DNA of 64,000 nucleotides from Gracilaria domingensis (GCA_022539475.1 VCMS01000063.1:141726-205725); one strand, 5' to 3'; positions 43,446-55,990 are shown, numbered from the stretch's first letter. Notes: generated by a model not told the origin, from the sequence alone. Translations and numbers: made by a program.

Positions 43446-46256
43446 CTACTCTTGGCGGCTCCTTAGCCCTTTCAGATTTTCTACAAACCCCTCCATTCTT
43501 TCCGAGTGGGGATGCTGTGGTTTATCAACATAGTACCGACGACTCGCTATTTCAATAATCCCAACACTTCGGTCAATAACTTGGGCACTCTCGTTGGTTG
43601 TGCTAGTGACCTGTCTGCCTTCAGTGTAACGTAGATCATATTGTCTATGTTCAATTATGTCATACTGACAAAGAAAATCCGCGATAACGATGGTTATCTT
43701 TCTCCTTTCTCTATTTGTTATGGCAATAATTTCCACTTGGAAAATCTTCCTCACGCTTCCATAGTACAAGTCCCTTTGTTTTCTACGATCTTTGCTATTC
43801 ACTGTCTCAATCTCGGAAGAAATGGAACCAATGGAAATGTCTTCTCCGACAAAAGTGGCTGCAATGAAGTGTTTCTGACGTCCGTTTTTCTGCTTTGCAG
43901 CTCGCTTTTGATACCGTTCAAAAGTCTCGATTGAAACAGCTCTGTTCTGGGTCATGACTATAGCTCTTTCATACTTCCTTGTACGCTCTATATGGAAATT
44001 TGTCTGCAACGGAAAATTCGATCTAAGAAACTCCCCTATGCATCTTTCGCGTCCAGGGAAAGCCAGCTTAAATGTGGATCGCAACCTCGCCCATTGCAAT
44101 ACACATTAATTCCAACTTTGGAGAGTGCACTTTCTCCCGTTTTTGTAGTCGAAGCAGACCGTGGAGCACTCAAATATGTGGACACAGTTGTAGGAATTCT
44201 GCCTTTGTTAGAGGGACGCAGTGAAAAGAGTCGAAAGTTCTTATGGAAGATATGGGCGGAAAGATGTGGACTATTCTGGTCACGTTTTCCGATCTCGCCT
44301 AGCAATCTTTCTACTATGAATTGCGAACATGATGGCAGTGGCCCGCATTCCTGTAGCATTTCCGGAATATGGAGAATAGCATGAGTACTTGGTGTGAAAC
44401 AAAAGGCTTTTGATTCGGAGTCGTACACCAGTTCAACAAACCTTGCATACGACTCATAACCTAGCGAACACAACGATGACGCTCGCTCTTGTGAACAATC
44501 GTATCCGAAACTCTGCGTCACGATCCGAGAAGTGAGTATCCAGACACACATGATCCTTTTATCCACCTTGTAATAGTGAAAAAATAGAGTAAGATACAGT
44601 TCTGCGTGCCGTTTGAAATCCTCTGCTTTGCATGTCCCTAGATTGTCCAACGAGAGCGGTGGTCGCCCCCAGCAACTCGGTATTCCTTTGGATGAGTCGT
44701 TCATAGCCCGATTAATCTTGGACATTGTATCAGATGGTATGCAAAAAGGAGGTAGAGGTCTTCTTCCGTTCTCGAGCCTCGCATGCGATCCAGTTATCAA
44801 CCTGAGAGTCAGCATAACCCAGCCCAGAAGTATCAAATGCATAACGTCGTACGGAAACGAAGATACATAATTCAGGGTCTAACTGGGCCAAAGTCGGCTT
44901 CTTTTTGATTCCAGTTTCCTTCTCGATCTGCTTTCTAGAATTCTTTGTCAAACGCTTCTGACTGAGCTTTTGCCATACTGCTTGAACGATTTGATTGGTT
45001 CTCTTATTTGGACACTCAAATTCTACCACGGCTTGAATTTTGCTCTTCTCGTTTCTTCGCAGGACATCTCTGAACCGTTTGACCGCCAATTCAGGTACGG
45101 CATAAGAGGCTTCTAGACTTTTGAAGTACGTCTTCTCCTTGAAACAATGACGACAAAATCGACCGGCATTGTGCCCGGCGAACCCCAAAACCTTGGATGC
45201 GGCTGGCCAGTCGGCTGTGAAGAACATCATGAACGCTCTCAAAGTTCTTACCTTCCCATCACTGCAAGACAACTGAATTCCCTTCTCTAAATTTCTCAGG
45301 TCTTTCAGCAGTGGATCTAAGAAAGTTTCGAAATGATTCGAGGTATGCGTACCTGGAATGATAGCGTGAACGATCATGTTTGAAGCCTTACTTCGAACCG
45401 ACAATGGGAAGGTCAGCACAGATGAGACGACCGGCCATGTGGATACTGCGTTCCCAACCCGATCTCGTCCGCACTCAAAACCGTCAGTAGAAAACGACAT
45501 AAAGACCAGAACCTCTTCTGATTCGTTCCAACTGAACAGCTTCTCCGCATGTTATCGGAAGAACAGATCCCCATGGTAGTAGTCATGTGGTGGTAGCTCA
45601 TCGTTCTCGTTCAGCAGATACTGTTTCGCTTTTCGACATGCAACCATTATATGCGTGAATGATACAGTAGAATTGCAGAGCCCTCTGAGCGCAGAAGATG
45701 TTTTCAGGTACCAGAACTTCTTCCCTTTTTTCTCTACGGAGAGGCTGCAAGTTGGGCATATATCAACATTCCGAAGGAATCCAGCTTTTGCAAAATGCCC
45801 ATTTGGACACATCGCAACGTTTGACTTCTCCAACAGAGAGCACTTAATTGAATGCGAAATTAAGGATCTGTACGAGAAAGATGATGATATTGGTCTTGCC
45901 TGCAGCAGACGTTGCGCCGCCCTTTGCGAGATGTTCGACCTTTCAGCACTGAATATGAATTCAATGAGGCGCTCAAACTCAGACTGAATATTGCTCTTCT
46001 CGCAATCAAACAATTGTTCCAGTGAAGCGTACTGTGAACTCAGACGAATTGAATTGAGACTTGAAAGTGACTGTGAGGAAAGGCTTATATCAAACTCTCT
46101 AGGGATGTCATTGAATGAATCTTCGTCATTTTTATTGCCACCCGTTGCCTCCTTTTGATCACATGCGGCTGAACTTGAGCTGGAATCAGACCCATTATCA
46201 ATGGAACCTTGAGGCATTTCAATTACATCCTCAGAACGCTGGGATGGCTCCGACAC
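43446..46256 (-). pseudogene. TNP2/Plavaka-type transposase, unit 2
   Basis: Minus strand from 46256. The N-terminus is serine/asparagine-rich; a zinc pair CPNGHFAKAG...DICPTC follows, as in unit 1. Core motifs: MSFSTDGFECGRD, WPVVSSVLTFPLS, FLDPLLKDLRNLEKG, ADWPAASKVLGFAGHNAGRF with CRHC, and FPYDVMHLILLG. The frame is kept through TAA 45552-45554, but shifts near 44855 and 44090. The last part (to 43446) is basic and charged. Same gene order and orientation as unit 1, so the two are related elements of different sequence families. Confidence 0.7.
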
Positions 46257-47114
46257 TAAAGTGGTGCCTTCGTTCTCAATTGGATACTGAGAAAAAGAAG
46301 CACCAACCTCTGTTTCCCGTAATTCCGGTGAAGAATCATTGCAAGACTTTTGCCAACGGAATCTTCTCTTGTACTGCTATGTGGATGGAAATATATTTTC
46401 AGCCCCTTGTTCATTTTCGGGTTTGAAGGATTCGGAAATCTAATTCTCTCCTCCTAATGGTTCTGGAGCAGTTTCCCAACGGTACCGTTTTCGTCTATTG
46501 TGGTCTTCCATTCTGCTGTACGACAATCACAAAAACGATTCTACTCTATTTCAGTGATATAGCATTGTACGCAACGATATCTGGTTGTGGATCATATGAG
46601 CTCCTATGCATGGAACTTAATACGGGAATGATCCCTTCTGATCCCATTTTATCCACAAACAGGCCGAAAAGGGCCACCGACGTCCAGAAAGTTGAAACTT
46701 CGTTTTGAAAACATTTCGATTTATTGTGAAGTAATCTGTCAACAAGTCTCACGCTCATCCCCATATTTCTGCAACAGTTCAAGACTTGAACCGTCGCGGA
46801 ATCCATCTTCGTTCGGGGGGGCCTTTCGCTTCGGACAACTTCCGCCCAGCATGAGACAGATTTAAGGAAAATGTTCCCAACGCTGCCTCTTAATGGCAGC
46901 TTCTCCCCCCCTCCTCCGTCAAGAATCAAACGTCTCACCGGGACAGAACCACATCAACGTCCCCCAGCTTGGTTGAGTTGGCGCGACGTATCGGGCTCTT
47001 ATCTTATCCTACTGGACCCCCCGTCTGACGGCCTCCTAATCATACGGTTGACATGTAAGTTGTTCCTCATAACATCCGCTCAAGTCACCATGAGACACTA
47101 ACTTATTTTCAGAG

Positions 47115-48588
47115 ATGGGTTCTCGACTGACGCAGAATAATATGCCTCGTGTGACTGCCGATAGTGCGTACAATCGCCCATCGGGTTCTCACAGGAGCTT
47201 CTCTCAGATTGGCTCTCATCCTCTCACCTCGATGCCCAACAACTCACGTGAAGTCCAAGGATCTAACCGTTTTGCATCATGTTCTAACAACAAGGGACTG
47301 TCGAGTGATCTTTTGCCACGGAACTCAGTCCGAATCCCCAGCGCATCTTTCAAGCGAAGAATGAAATCTACTGATCGTCCAGGCTTTCCAACTGGCACTC
47401 TTCTTTCTGCTCGAGTAGTTTTCAACCGCTTGTATCAACAACAGCAAGGAAGAAGTGAACCGTACGATGATGACTATCCGATATATCCAGCTCTTTCAAA
47501 CTCTATCAAGGACGAATCTCGTAGGTTCTTATACTACAAGCTTGAGCTGCCGAAGGGTAAGCTCACATTTCGATCCGTACGTTCCCAGTTTTCGTCGCAG
47601 CTCTCCCAGTTGCAGAAGAAGCTATTAGAATCTTTTCCGATTCTGGGGGCTGCGCAAAACAATTGGATTCTGGTAGAGTTCGTGAAAGAGGCCGTTCAGC
47701 GAGACAAGAATGCTGTGACGAAGGCAGCTAAAGCTAAGAAAGCAAAGCAAACCATGAAGATGAAGAAAACTGCTGCACAGAAAGAAGGTTCTGCACAAAA
47801 CGACTCGAGGGCGATCACGGAGCACCCACGTACAGCGGATCATGAGATGTATGTAACAAATGAACATGATCCAAGCGACGATTTGCCAAACAACTCCGTG
47901 CAGCAAACTGGCAATCATCATGTCTCTCGCGGTGCACCGAATCAGCAGGATGAGGAAGAAGTATTTCAAACAAATTCCAACTCCGGGTCAGTTTGCTTCA
48001 CATGAGTCTGTGTCTCACCAGAATTTTCGTAAGGGTGGGTCCCATTCCTTCAGTGGCGACGAAGATCAAGGAAGTTTCGGTGATATCGACGTCGTTGACG
48101 ATGATGAGTGTACTAAACACAACGTAGCCAGTGGTTTGAGGAAAGAGTTTTTGAACTCCCTCATCAACCACGATGGAGGCTCTGGGGGGGAAGGTTCTGT
48201 GCAACAACAACCTACAGAGTTTGAGAATAATGGTGGATTTGGTTCAGATCAGAGTGGCCATGGGCATAGTGTCATGCAAGAAAAGGTGGCAGTTGCCCCT
48301 GCAGAGAAGGAGAAGCCGTTAGCGAAGAAGCAACCCAGAGATGCTTGTATGTATAAGCAGATGAATGGCAGGAGGCCAAGCGCCTCCGTGACGCCGCCGC
48401 AGAAGGTTGTCCCAATGAAGCGTACACGTGCAGCCAGGGAAGCCAATGGTGGTAATGGGGCTTGCCGTCCGAAAGCGCGAAATGAGGGAGCTTGCTCTTT
48501 GAAGAAACTGCGAGCAGGAAGAATTCGGAAGGCGAAGCGTTCTGGTGCTCCCACGAAGAATGATACTGAACCGGCTGTGCAAGATTGA
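47115..48588 (+). pseudogene. Accessory ORF of TNP2 unit 2 (divergent)
   Basis: ATG 47115 opens a 296-codon frame, basic and serine-rich at the start, with a conserved-looking core (FYRLY-type; DDDYPIYPALSNSIKDESRR; YYKLELPKGKLTFRSVRS). Near 47985 it shifts frame into 48588, where the tail has strong lysine/arginine clusters (KKQPRDACMYKQMNGRRP; RIRKAKRSG) that look like nuclear-localisation or DNA-binding tails. It is transcribed away from the transposase, about 860 bp from its start. Accessory role inferred from position only. Confidence 0.4.
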
Positions 48589-49505
48589 ATTCATGAAGTG
48601 ATTCTTGGATTCTGGTACTTCCCAATGAGTGCTACGACTTCATATGCGTTGTGCACTTGGGCGTAGGAGAGTGGTTAGGCTTATTCTTCCTTGAATTTTC
48701 AGCGGTGTTCTAGGGCAAAGCTTTCAAAAGTGTCAATGCAACGCTCACCTTCGCCCCCCTATATCCTTCCTTATGTTGTTTGCTATGATTGCTGTCACAT
48801 TTGATTGGCCTACATGGAACTAGTCGTGGTATGTTTCCGTACTTGTATTGTACCTATTCCTATTTCGACAGAAACGTAGAACGCAATGAGCGTTATCTAG
48901 GTACTTTCTAGAACCATTAAAGGGCTGGAGTAGGCTAAAGTTCTCATCCTTTATTGGCGCCATAGTGGCTAGTGCTCTACTAGATACGGTACGTTTTGGA
49001 ACTATTAATATCGCACCTTGGTACGCTTTAGGGCAATATAAAACAGACTTCCATCGTTCCAATTCTGGACATAGATTGGCCTGCTACTCGCCCCATATAT
49101 CGACAAAATTCTGTACCACTCAATCGTTCTTCATTCGGACTTACTTGGGTATATTTATGTCCTACCAAAATCTCCCCAATTCGAACTTCTCCTGATCTCA
49201 TTCCGTACGTTTTTTTGGTCTAGATTTTGGCCATTTCTTGTTCCATTTCAGTTCCCTACCTCTGCCTCTTTCTCGGTAATAATTAGGTAGAGTTTTGAAC
49301 ATATTTCGGCAAAAAGAGGGAGGCTCATACGGTTTCTGTTTTGGACATATCTGGTACTGTCATTGGCATCATCTATGCGGCCTTTTCATGGTCACATATT
49401 GGAGGCACAATTTCGGCCATTCGACGTACTCAGTCTGGACTGTAATTTGCAGAATAAAATGGCCATTTTCTTGGCCATATATGGTATCTTTTTTGTACCT
49501 TCAAT
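48589..49505. other. Intergenic, low coding potential
   Basis: AT-richer DNA with recurring TTTTGGCCAT / TTGGACAT-like words between about 49060 and 49480. No convincing gene. Confidence 0.35.
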
Positions 49506-50096
49506 TTGCTTATAGGGATTCATCAGGCTGGGTTCGAAAAACTTCTTTTTGCAGCAGCCCCAAGCAACCCCACAATGTGCCAATCGTTTTCAGAGACTGG
49601 GAGAGAAAATCTAGCTAAAAGCATGACGTTATTGCAAGACATGTGTTGCTATATTCCGCTTGGAACTTGTATGTCAAAGAGCAGAAAAGAAGCGTTTACG
49701 AAAACTAGAATGAATTTAGAGGATGCGGTAATTGCGAGAGGTAATATTGTGAAGAGAAAGCATGGGTGTGTGTCTACGTCGTCACTGGAAGAATCTTGTG
49801 CGTGTTGCTATCCCTTTTGTGTTCAATTGCTCTATATCTGTGCTCATAAAAGTATGAAGAGCGTAACAGCTTCCATTCTGGAGCAGGCGATTTCTTTCGG
49901 ACAGTCCGGGCGACCGGAGCCAAGAGTTTTCGAGGAAGTGTGTCGGTTTTGGGACTTACTCAAGGAAAACAAGGCGCCCGTCTTTCAGGAGATTGTCGAA
50001 AAAAACAGTCTTGAGCCTGTAACGAGGAGAGGAAAGGACGCCTTGGCGATGGTGAACTCGTTTTACCTCATCAAAGATGGGCTTCGTGATATTTAA
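49506..50096 (+). CDS. Hypothetical protein, 196 aa
   Basis: Open frame just left of Plavaka copy 2 (which starts at 50166). Helical, with a cysteine-rich segment (SCACCYPFCVQLLYIC) and a charged C-terminal half (FEEVCRFWDLLKENKAPVF). Start uncertain because the frame begins inside a low-complexity stretch. No family recognised; could be an older gene disrupted by the transposon. Confidence 0.3.
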   Translation: MLIGIHQAGFEKLLFAAAPSNPTMCQSFSETGRENLAKSMTLLQDMCCYIPLGTCMSKSRKEAFTKTRMNLEDAVIARGNIVKRKHGCVSTSSLEESCACCYPFCVQLLYICAHKSMKSVTASILEQAISFGQSGRPEPRVFEEVCRFWDLLKENKAPVFQEIVEKNSLEPVTRRGKDALAMVNSFYLIKDGLRDI

Positions 50097-51883
50097 TACG
50101 TATTTCTATTGCTAAAAGTAGTACTAGGAGATGATATTAAGGTGTTCGATGACGTAATTGCCTTACGTCTGTCTCTTGCAGATGCTAGTTTTTGGCGAGG
50201 GTCGTCCAGAAAGTGGCAAGGGTCGTCCAGTAAATTTTTTGAAAAAATATCGAGATCAATTATTTCAAAATTTGAAGATAATTGCTTGGGTCGTCCAGAA
50301 TCGCTGTGCAGTAAATACTGGTGGGTTTTCCACTCGTGCTAGTTCTTTAGTTGAGGGCTACCTGAACGGTATTTCGCGAAGTCTAGGTTCAGTTTCCATT
50401 AAGGTGCACATTACACGATACCTTCTGCGGAATGATACCCTGCAACGCATGGAATACTGCTGCTAGTACAGATGATGTCTATTATGAAATCATACTGTTT
50501 TATTCGTATCTATTCTTCTATCGACCGCTTTTGCTAACCACTACTTCGCTATATTGCATGTACCATTTCCCCATGATGAAGCGGGTGTAGGCGCAATCTG
50601 CGGTAGATGCCGCAGAGGGCACCTGCACCAAATTGCAGTATCGGTAGAACACATACGCACTCCGAGAGGATGAGGCGCGAAGCGCCTCATCCTCTCCGTT
50701 CCTCATGTAGGGAACCATACCCAGATGCATGGTTCCCTATTTGAGGAACCTGCACCTGTAACTCGTGAGCTACGTACGCATCAAAAGTCATGTACCTGTA
50801 TGCGCAAGCAGAAAGTATCCATAAGTTAGTCAATGCTCCGTTGGATAAATTTGAAATGCGATGGAACGTACCATTGATAAACTAAAACAGAAACGTTGCG
50901 CTAGAAAATTCGAGGGACCTAGTAAGCCGCAATAGGAAGAAGAAGAAGGAAAGGGATCGGTTAGATTACCAGCAATCCATTCATCGTAAAACGCGAAAGG
51001 TGTCGAAGCGAGAACTCCCGAGCAACGACACCAAGAATGCCCATGCAGCAAACATACCGCAATTCCCCCTAAAAACGTGCACCTGCAACTCGTGAGCAAC
51101 GTCCGCATCAAAAGTCATTTACCTGTATACGTAAGCAGAAAGTATCCATAAGTTAGTCAATGCTCCATTGGATACATTTGAAATGCGATGGAACGTACCA
51201 TTGATAGTGCAAAACAGAAACGTTGCGCTAGAAAAGTCGACGGACCTAGTAAATCGCAAAAGGAAGAAGAAGAAGAAAAGGGATCGGTTAGATTACCAGC
51301 AATCCATTCATCGTAAAACGCGAAAGGTGTCGAAGCGAGAACTCACAAGCAACGACACCAAGAATGCCCATGCAGTAAACATACCGCAAGATGCGATAAA
51401 CGAGAATGCAGCCTATGTCCCAACCAAGTACCAGAATCGCCTATCCCGAACAATGAGGCAGGTAAACGACCAATTCCATTTCCTCTTTCAAGATCAAGTT
51501 AGTCAATGCTCCGTTGGATACATTTGAAATGCGATGGAACGTACCATTGATAAAGCAAAACAGAAACGATGCGCTAGAGAAGTCGAGGGACCTAGTAACT
51601 CGCGAAAGTAACCCAAAGCTTATTTCCTGCCATGTACATGTCGCAGAGCGCGAAGAGACGTGGTGAGGATTGGTTAGTTTAGAACAAAGATACGTAGAAG
51701 AATATGGAAGCACGTACGAAAAGATTGCACGGAAAGACTGCACGGAATACATCCGTGAGATACGGATGATGTCCGCTTTATGGAGGCGTCCATTAGGCGG
51801 ACATGAAGCGTACCTCATTCTCTTCCCCGCACTCTACTTCGTAGCGAGTGCGAGGGCGGAGAAAGGTAAGACGGAGCGCCGCT

Positions 51884-51960
51884 CGTGATCCGTGCCATCC
51901 ACATCCTCGCGTTCTACTCCGGCGGAGTAGAACGCGAGGATGTGGATGGCACGGATCACG
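51884..51960. repeat. 77-bp perfect palindrome
   Basis: Arms of 38 bp (51884-51921 and 51923-51960) are exact reverse complements around a single central G; arm core CGTGATCCGTGCCATCC. Copy 1 has only the right-hand arm (near 7665-7700). Confidence 0.9.
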
Positions 51961-52294
51961 ACGGTAACGATAGGTCGAACGGCGGAGGCGCGGCGGCGGC
52001 GGCGGCGGAGGGAAGAGATTTATTTTTCTGTGCGAGATTGGACAGGTGTACAGCGTACAACGTTGCGAAACCTCAGGTTTATAACCAGTGGTAGATAATA
52101 CGAGAAGTACACCCTTGTGTTGAGGTCGACGTGTACCTACGTTCCTTTTTGAACGAAAGCACGTGATTTAAACTCAAAATATATTCTCCATTCTCAGCTT
52201 GACGTCGATCTTGACTGTCGCCTGACCTCCTTCTCCCCTCCAATGACCTTCTTTTGCCGTCTTTGTCGTCGTTACTCCTTCATTTCTTCTTCCC

Positions 52295-54438
52295 ATGATC
52301 TACTACTGTACACATAAGAAGCGTGGGTGCCCGTTCGTTACTCGCCGAGGAGTGCTATCTCTTCAACAGCATGTTAACCGTTGCCCGTTTCGTCTGAAAG
52401 CAGCGCTGGAAGATGAAAATAGGCGGCCCATTCGGAGAAGCAAGCGTCTCAAGCTTTCCGCGCCCGCGCCCGCATCTTCCGAAACGGTCACTGCCCCTTG
52501 TCGCCTTCCCGAGCCTCCGGTGTCCGAGGACATCGTCGACCCCACTCCGTGCGCCCCTCTCATTCCGGACACTTCGCATTGTGTTTCTCCTTCCCCGGGT
52601 CCCGCGGCATTAGAGCGAGAACACGGAAGCAGTCCACGCCCAGTGCCTTCTGAGGAGGCCCTCGGTGATTTGCATATGGATTATCTCACGGTTTGTCTGG
52701 CTTCAGTAGCTTCCAACCTTGGTCATCGTGAAGCAGACGAGCTAATTGGGCTACTTCGGGACCCGCGATTCTCGCAAAAGCGATTCAACGAGACCATAAC
52801 AAGTTCTAAGCGCTGTACAGAACTGAAGAACGCCATTTTCGAACGATACGCCTCAAAAGACGGTTTCAATCGAAGAACTGTCTCGCCAGAAGGATGTAAG
52901 TTCAGCGCCACCCTCTACACGAGAGACCCCCGTTCAGACACTTGTGAAACAGCTCCAGTTGGCTAACAACGAAAACACATTCTTCCACCCTATACCTCAG
53001 ACCCACTCCACGAAAATATCTCACCCCATGTCCGGCTCTCTCGCAAGAGACGCCACCTCGAAACTTAAGGAAATGGTCATGGGCTCTTTGGATAGTAGAA
53101 TAGTGTGGTACTCCCAAGAAATAAGTTACAGTGAATCTTTCGTAGGTATTCTGCATGTATACACCGATAAGTCTTCAACAACTCTAAAGCAAACATCGGT
53201 TACCGCCTGTACTCTTCACCTCATATTTCTCAACTTCTCCGACGAGCTACGCCGTAAGCGCATCCGTGATGACCTCACAGTAGTGGCATACTTTCCTACA
53301 ACACTGGTACAGGTTTTCGCATCTGAAGCAGACGCAATGCCATTCGTTTCTAGCAAGTCTCTACGCGATTCCAGGATGCACATCCTTCAAGAATCTCTTC
53401 GTCAAGTCCTGTAGCAAATTATACATCTAATGCAGAAAGGTTTTCAGTTCATCGGCGAAGACGCAGTATATCGAGTGTGCCATCCTCAGCAAGTTTTTGT
53501 GCCGATATTCTGAGGCTAAGTACATTCTGTCTACTCTTCATAGGAGCCAAACGGAAAGCCCTTGTCATAGATGCAAAGCCCCTCCCTCATCTTTAGGCGG
53601 TAATGTTCTTACGTCATTCACTGGACTCTCCCAAAACCACACTAAAAGCGTCAGAAAGACATACTCAGTTATTCTCGAATATGCAAAGAAAGGCGAAGGA
53701 GAAACAAACTTACGTCGTACACGGGAGACGAGATCCAAGTCGGATATTTTCATGCGTTCCAATTCCATATCTCTCATTCTCTCGTCCATCAAAATCGCCT
53801 TGACCGTAAGATTCATCCAGGGGTTATTTCTATGCAGTCTGTTCGAAACAAGGAGAGCTCGCTTCGAACAGTTACGCAACTTGCATCTCGGCATATTGAA
53901 ACTGATTAATATTCCAGAAATCGAGAGACTGTAGTCAGAGACCCTAAGCACTGCAATAGAATCATCATGTTTCTATTGCAGTGCTTAGAGCGGATGATCC
54001 GCGTCACGTTCATTTCGAACGATACGTACTCAAATCCAGAACTTTACAAACGCAAATCTATCTTCCATGCAATGCAACTTTTCTGTCAGAAGTTTGCCTT
54101 TAGATTTGTCCACGACGAAGAAAGGCAGGTTACTGAATGGAACCTTCACCAAGGCAGATCTCCTTTGAATGATGGAGGCCAAAGCATACAAAGACATTGA
54201 CATATTTTTCCTTTTATGATGGAATTCTTTGAAATCTGATGGGGAGCGCAGGACACGGCCCCAATCAGAAAAATTTTCTCTCAGTACTCGGACGTTGCTT
54301 GGAATAATTATAGGTGCATTAGTGGGCCATGATGTAATGAAAGCTCTATTTCGTCTCTTCGGTGGCAGATTGAAGCCTCCAAATGCTGCTCGACAACGTA
54401 GTCGGCAGCAATTCATAGCTCTGGAAGTGGAACTCTGA
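52295..54438 (+). pseudogene. Plavaka-type transposase, copy 2 remnant
   Basis: Starts ATG 52295, equivalent to copy 1 ATG 8028. Retains the complete C2HC-type finger (CTHKKRGCPF ... QQHVNRC). A frameshift at about 52930 (one extra C after GAGACCC) breaks the frame, the next frame runs to TAG 53412-53414 (GAG in copy 1), and diverged pieces follow at 53497-53934 (SPCHRCKAP retained) and 53967-54438. Nonfunctional. Confidence 0.8.
53944..53988. repeat. 18-bp-stem hairpin specific to copy 2
   Basis: CTAAGCACTGCAATAGAA, 9-nt loop, and its exact complement. The corresponding position of copy 1 (near 9660-9690) has no such inverted repeat. Confidence 0.85.
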
Positions 54439-54440
54439 AG

Positions 54441-55496
54441 TTTTATAACGGCTCTTAACAGAAGAAGAACTAACACCTTTGGCAGCATTTTACGGTATCT
54501 CCACAACACGCCGATTTATATCTTCTCTTGTATTGTTGCTGACAGGCCTTGTTACCGAGAGGCGAAGCGATAGGAGTTCAATATTGGAACTATTGTCATG
54601 TGCTACAAGCCCAAGCATGCCGGGCTGAAGGGTTTTCATAACTACCATATGTTTTGCTTTCAACTACCACTCTGGTTGCGTTTTTCTTCCATAGATTTTT
54701 ATACTGAATGAATTTAGCATATAGGAGCTGCTACAGCCCCCGTTCTCTAAACCTGTGAGGATCATGTAGTAGTTAGCTGATCAAAACTCCATTTGGTTCT
54801 TTTAGTGTTCCGCAGAGAAATCCACTACCACTATAATTCAGGGATTCTATGATCGTTGAAGGCCTTCTTTGCTGTTTACCAGCCCGTCAGAACGAACCAA
54901 TTAAATTTCGATATTAGCGTAAAAAGCCAGAGCCGATGGGCTCATGCTAGACGATATTACCTCATCTACATCATCGGTGAATTTGTATCTTCACCGAAAA
55001 CAAGAGTGGCGAGTATTTTAAGTAGCTACCTACTGTCATCACTCTGTTTGTCTGCAGCTCATCCCGGCGCATTACCACTTTCGTGCGTGAGAGTGTTGAG
55101 GCGCTTTCGTAGTTCGTCACCGTGCTGCTCTGAGCAGTGTAAATAGTGTAGTTTGTCAATAAGTACACAACTTGTAGCAAACACATGGTCGTGAGTTTTT
55201 TTTACTAGATGAGCATCATTTGGATACGAAAACTAGTTGAGTCTTGTCTAATGAATGTATATTGTGCTTGCAACAAAAAAACTGTGAGTAATGCATCAAA
55301 CTGTGTTTTGGGAGGTTTGGAAACGCTGCAAAACGGTTTAAAAATTTGTCTGTGAACAGGTGGTTGTAGTGGATTTAGACTTATGCGAGTAATCACTGCG
55401 CTCTCGAATTGTGCTTTTTAAGAGCTTATAATACTCGAGATATACTCTCATTGATGTATAGCCGGCGTTGTATATACAGCTCTTTTACCTCCCGCC
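54441..55496. other. No recognisable gene
   Basis: AT-richer spacer between Plavaka copy 2 and the second foldback element; only short frames (54856-55146, 55205-55396) without motifs. Confidence 0.4.
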
Positions 55497-55990
55497 AATC
55501 CACGTGGCCAGCAGCGTTCACGTGTTGGCGGGGCAGGTGCACCGTAATGAGTGCGGGAAGTGTGGAGGAAGGTGTTTTGGGAGGTCTCTGCATGGTGCCA
55601 AAATATGGCCAGAACGTGCGCGTGGGCGTGGGGGGGGGGTCGGTTGGGTTAGGGTGGCTACCCTAACACAACCGGACCCCCCCGTCCGCGGGCACGTTTT
55701 GGCCGGTTTTCTAAAAAATGTGCTTTTTCATGCCTGCGGGCGGGGGGGGTCGGTCGTGTTAGGGTAGGTACCCTAACACGACCGGACCCCCCGCCCGCGG
55801 GCACGTTTTGGCCGATTTTTTGAAAAATGTACGATTTTATGCCCGCCGGCGGGGGGGTCCGGTCGTGTTAGGGTACCTACCCTAACACGACCGACCCCAT
55901 CCACCGCGGGCACGTTTTCGCCTCATTCTGGTAGCGTCCACAGACCTCCTAAAACACACACCGCACGCAACGCCAGCCAAAACGTAGCGC
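55497..55990. mobile_element. Foldback element, copy 2, with three telomere-motif hairpins
   Basis: Same architecture as 10947-11872: hairpins beginning at TTAGGG 55649, 55759 and 55868 (spacing 110 and 109 bp), G-run/C-run arms and the A/T-rich spacer TTTTTTGAAAAATGT. Outer inverted segments include GTGTTTTGGGAGGTCT on the left and its approximate complement near 55945. More diverged and shorter than copy 1; outer borders approximate. Confidence 0.7.

Larger units (their letters stand above)
50166..54440 (+). mobile_element. Plavaka-type DNA transposon, copy 2 (mosaic, decayed)
   Basis: Aligns with copy 1 from CGTCTGTCTCTTGCAG at 50166: same subterminal repeats, hairpins, a shortened and diverged tandem array, and the transposase 5' part. 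By eye the match is about 97% up to 53410 and then drops sharply to roughly 70-75% until it fades near 54440. It lacks copy 1's right part. Confidence 0.75.
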
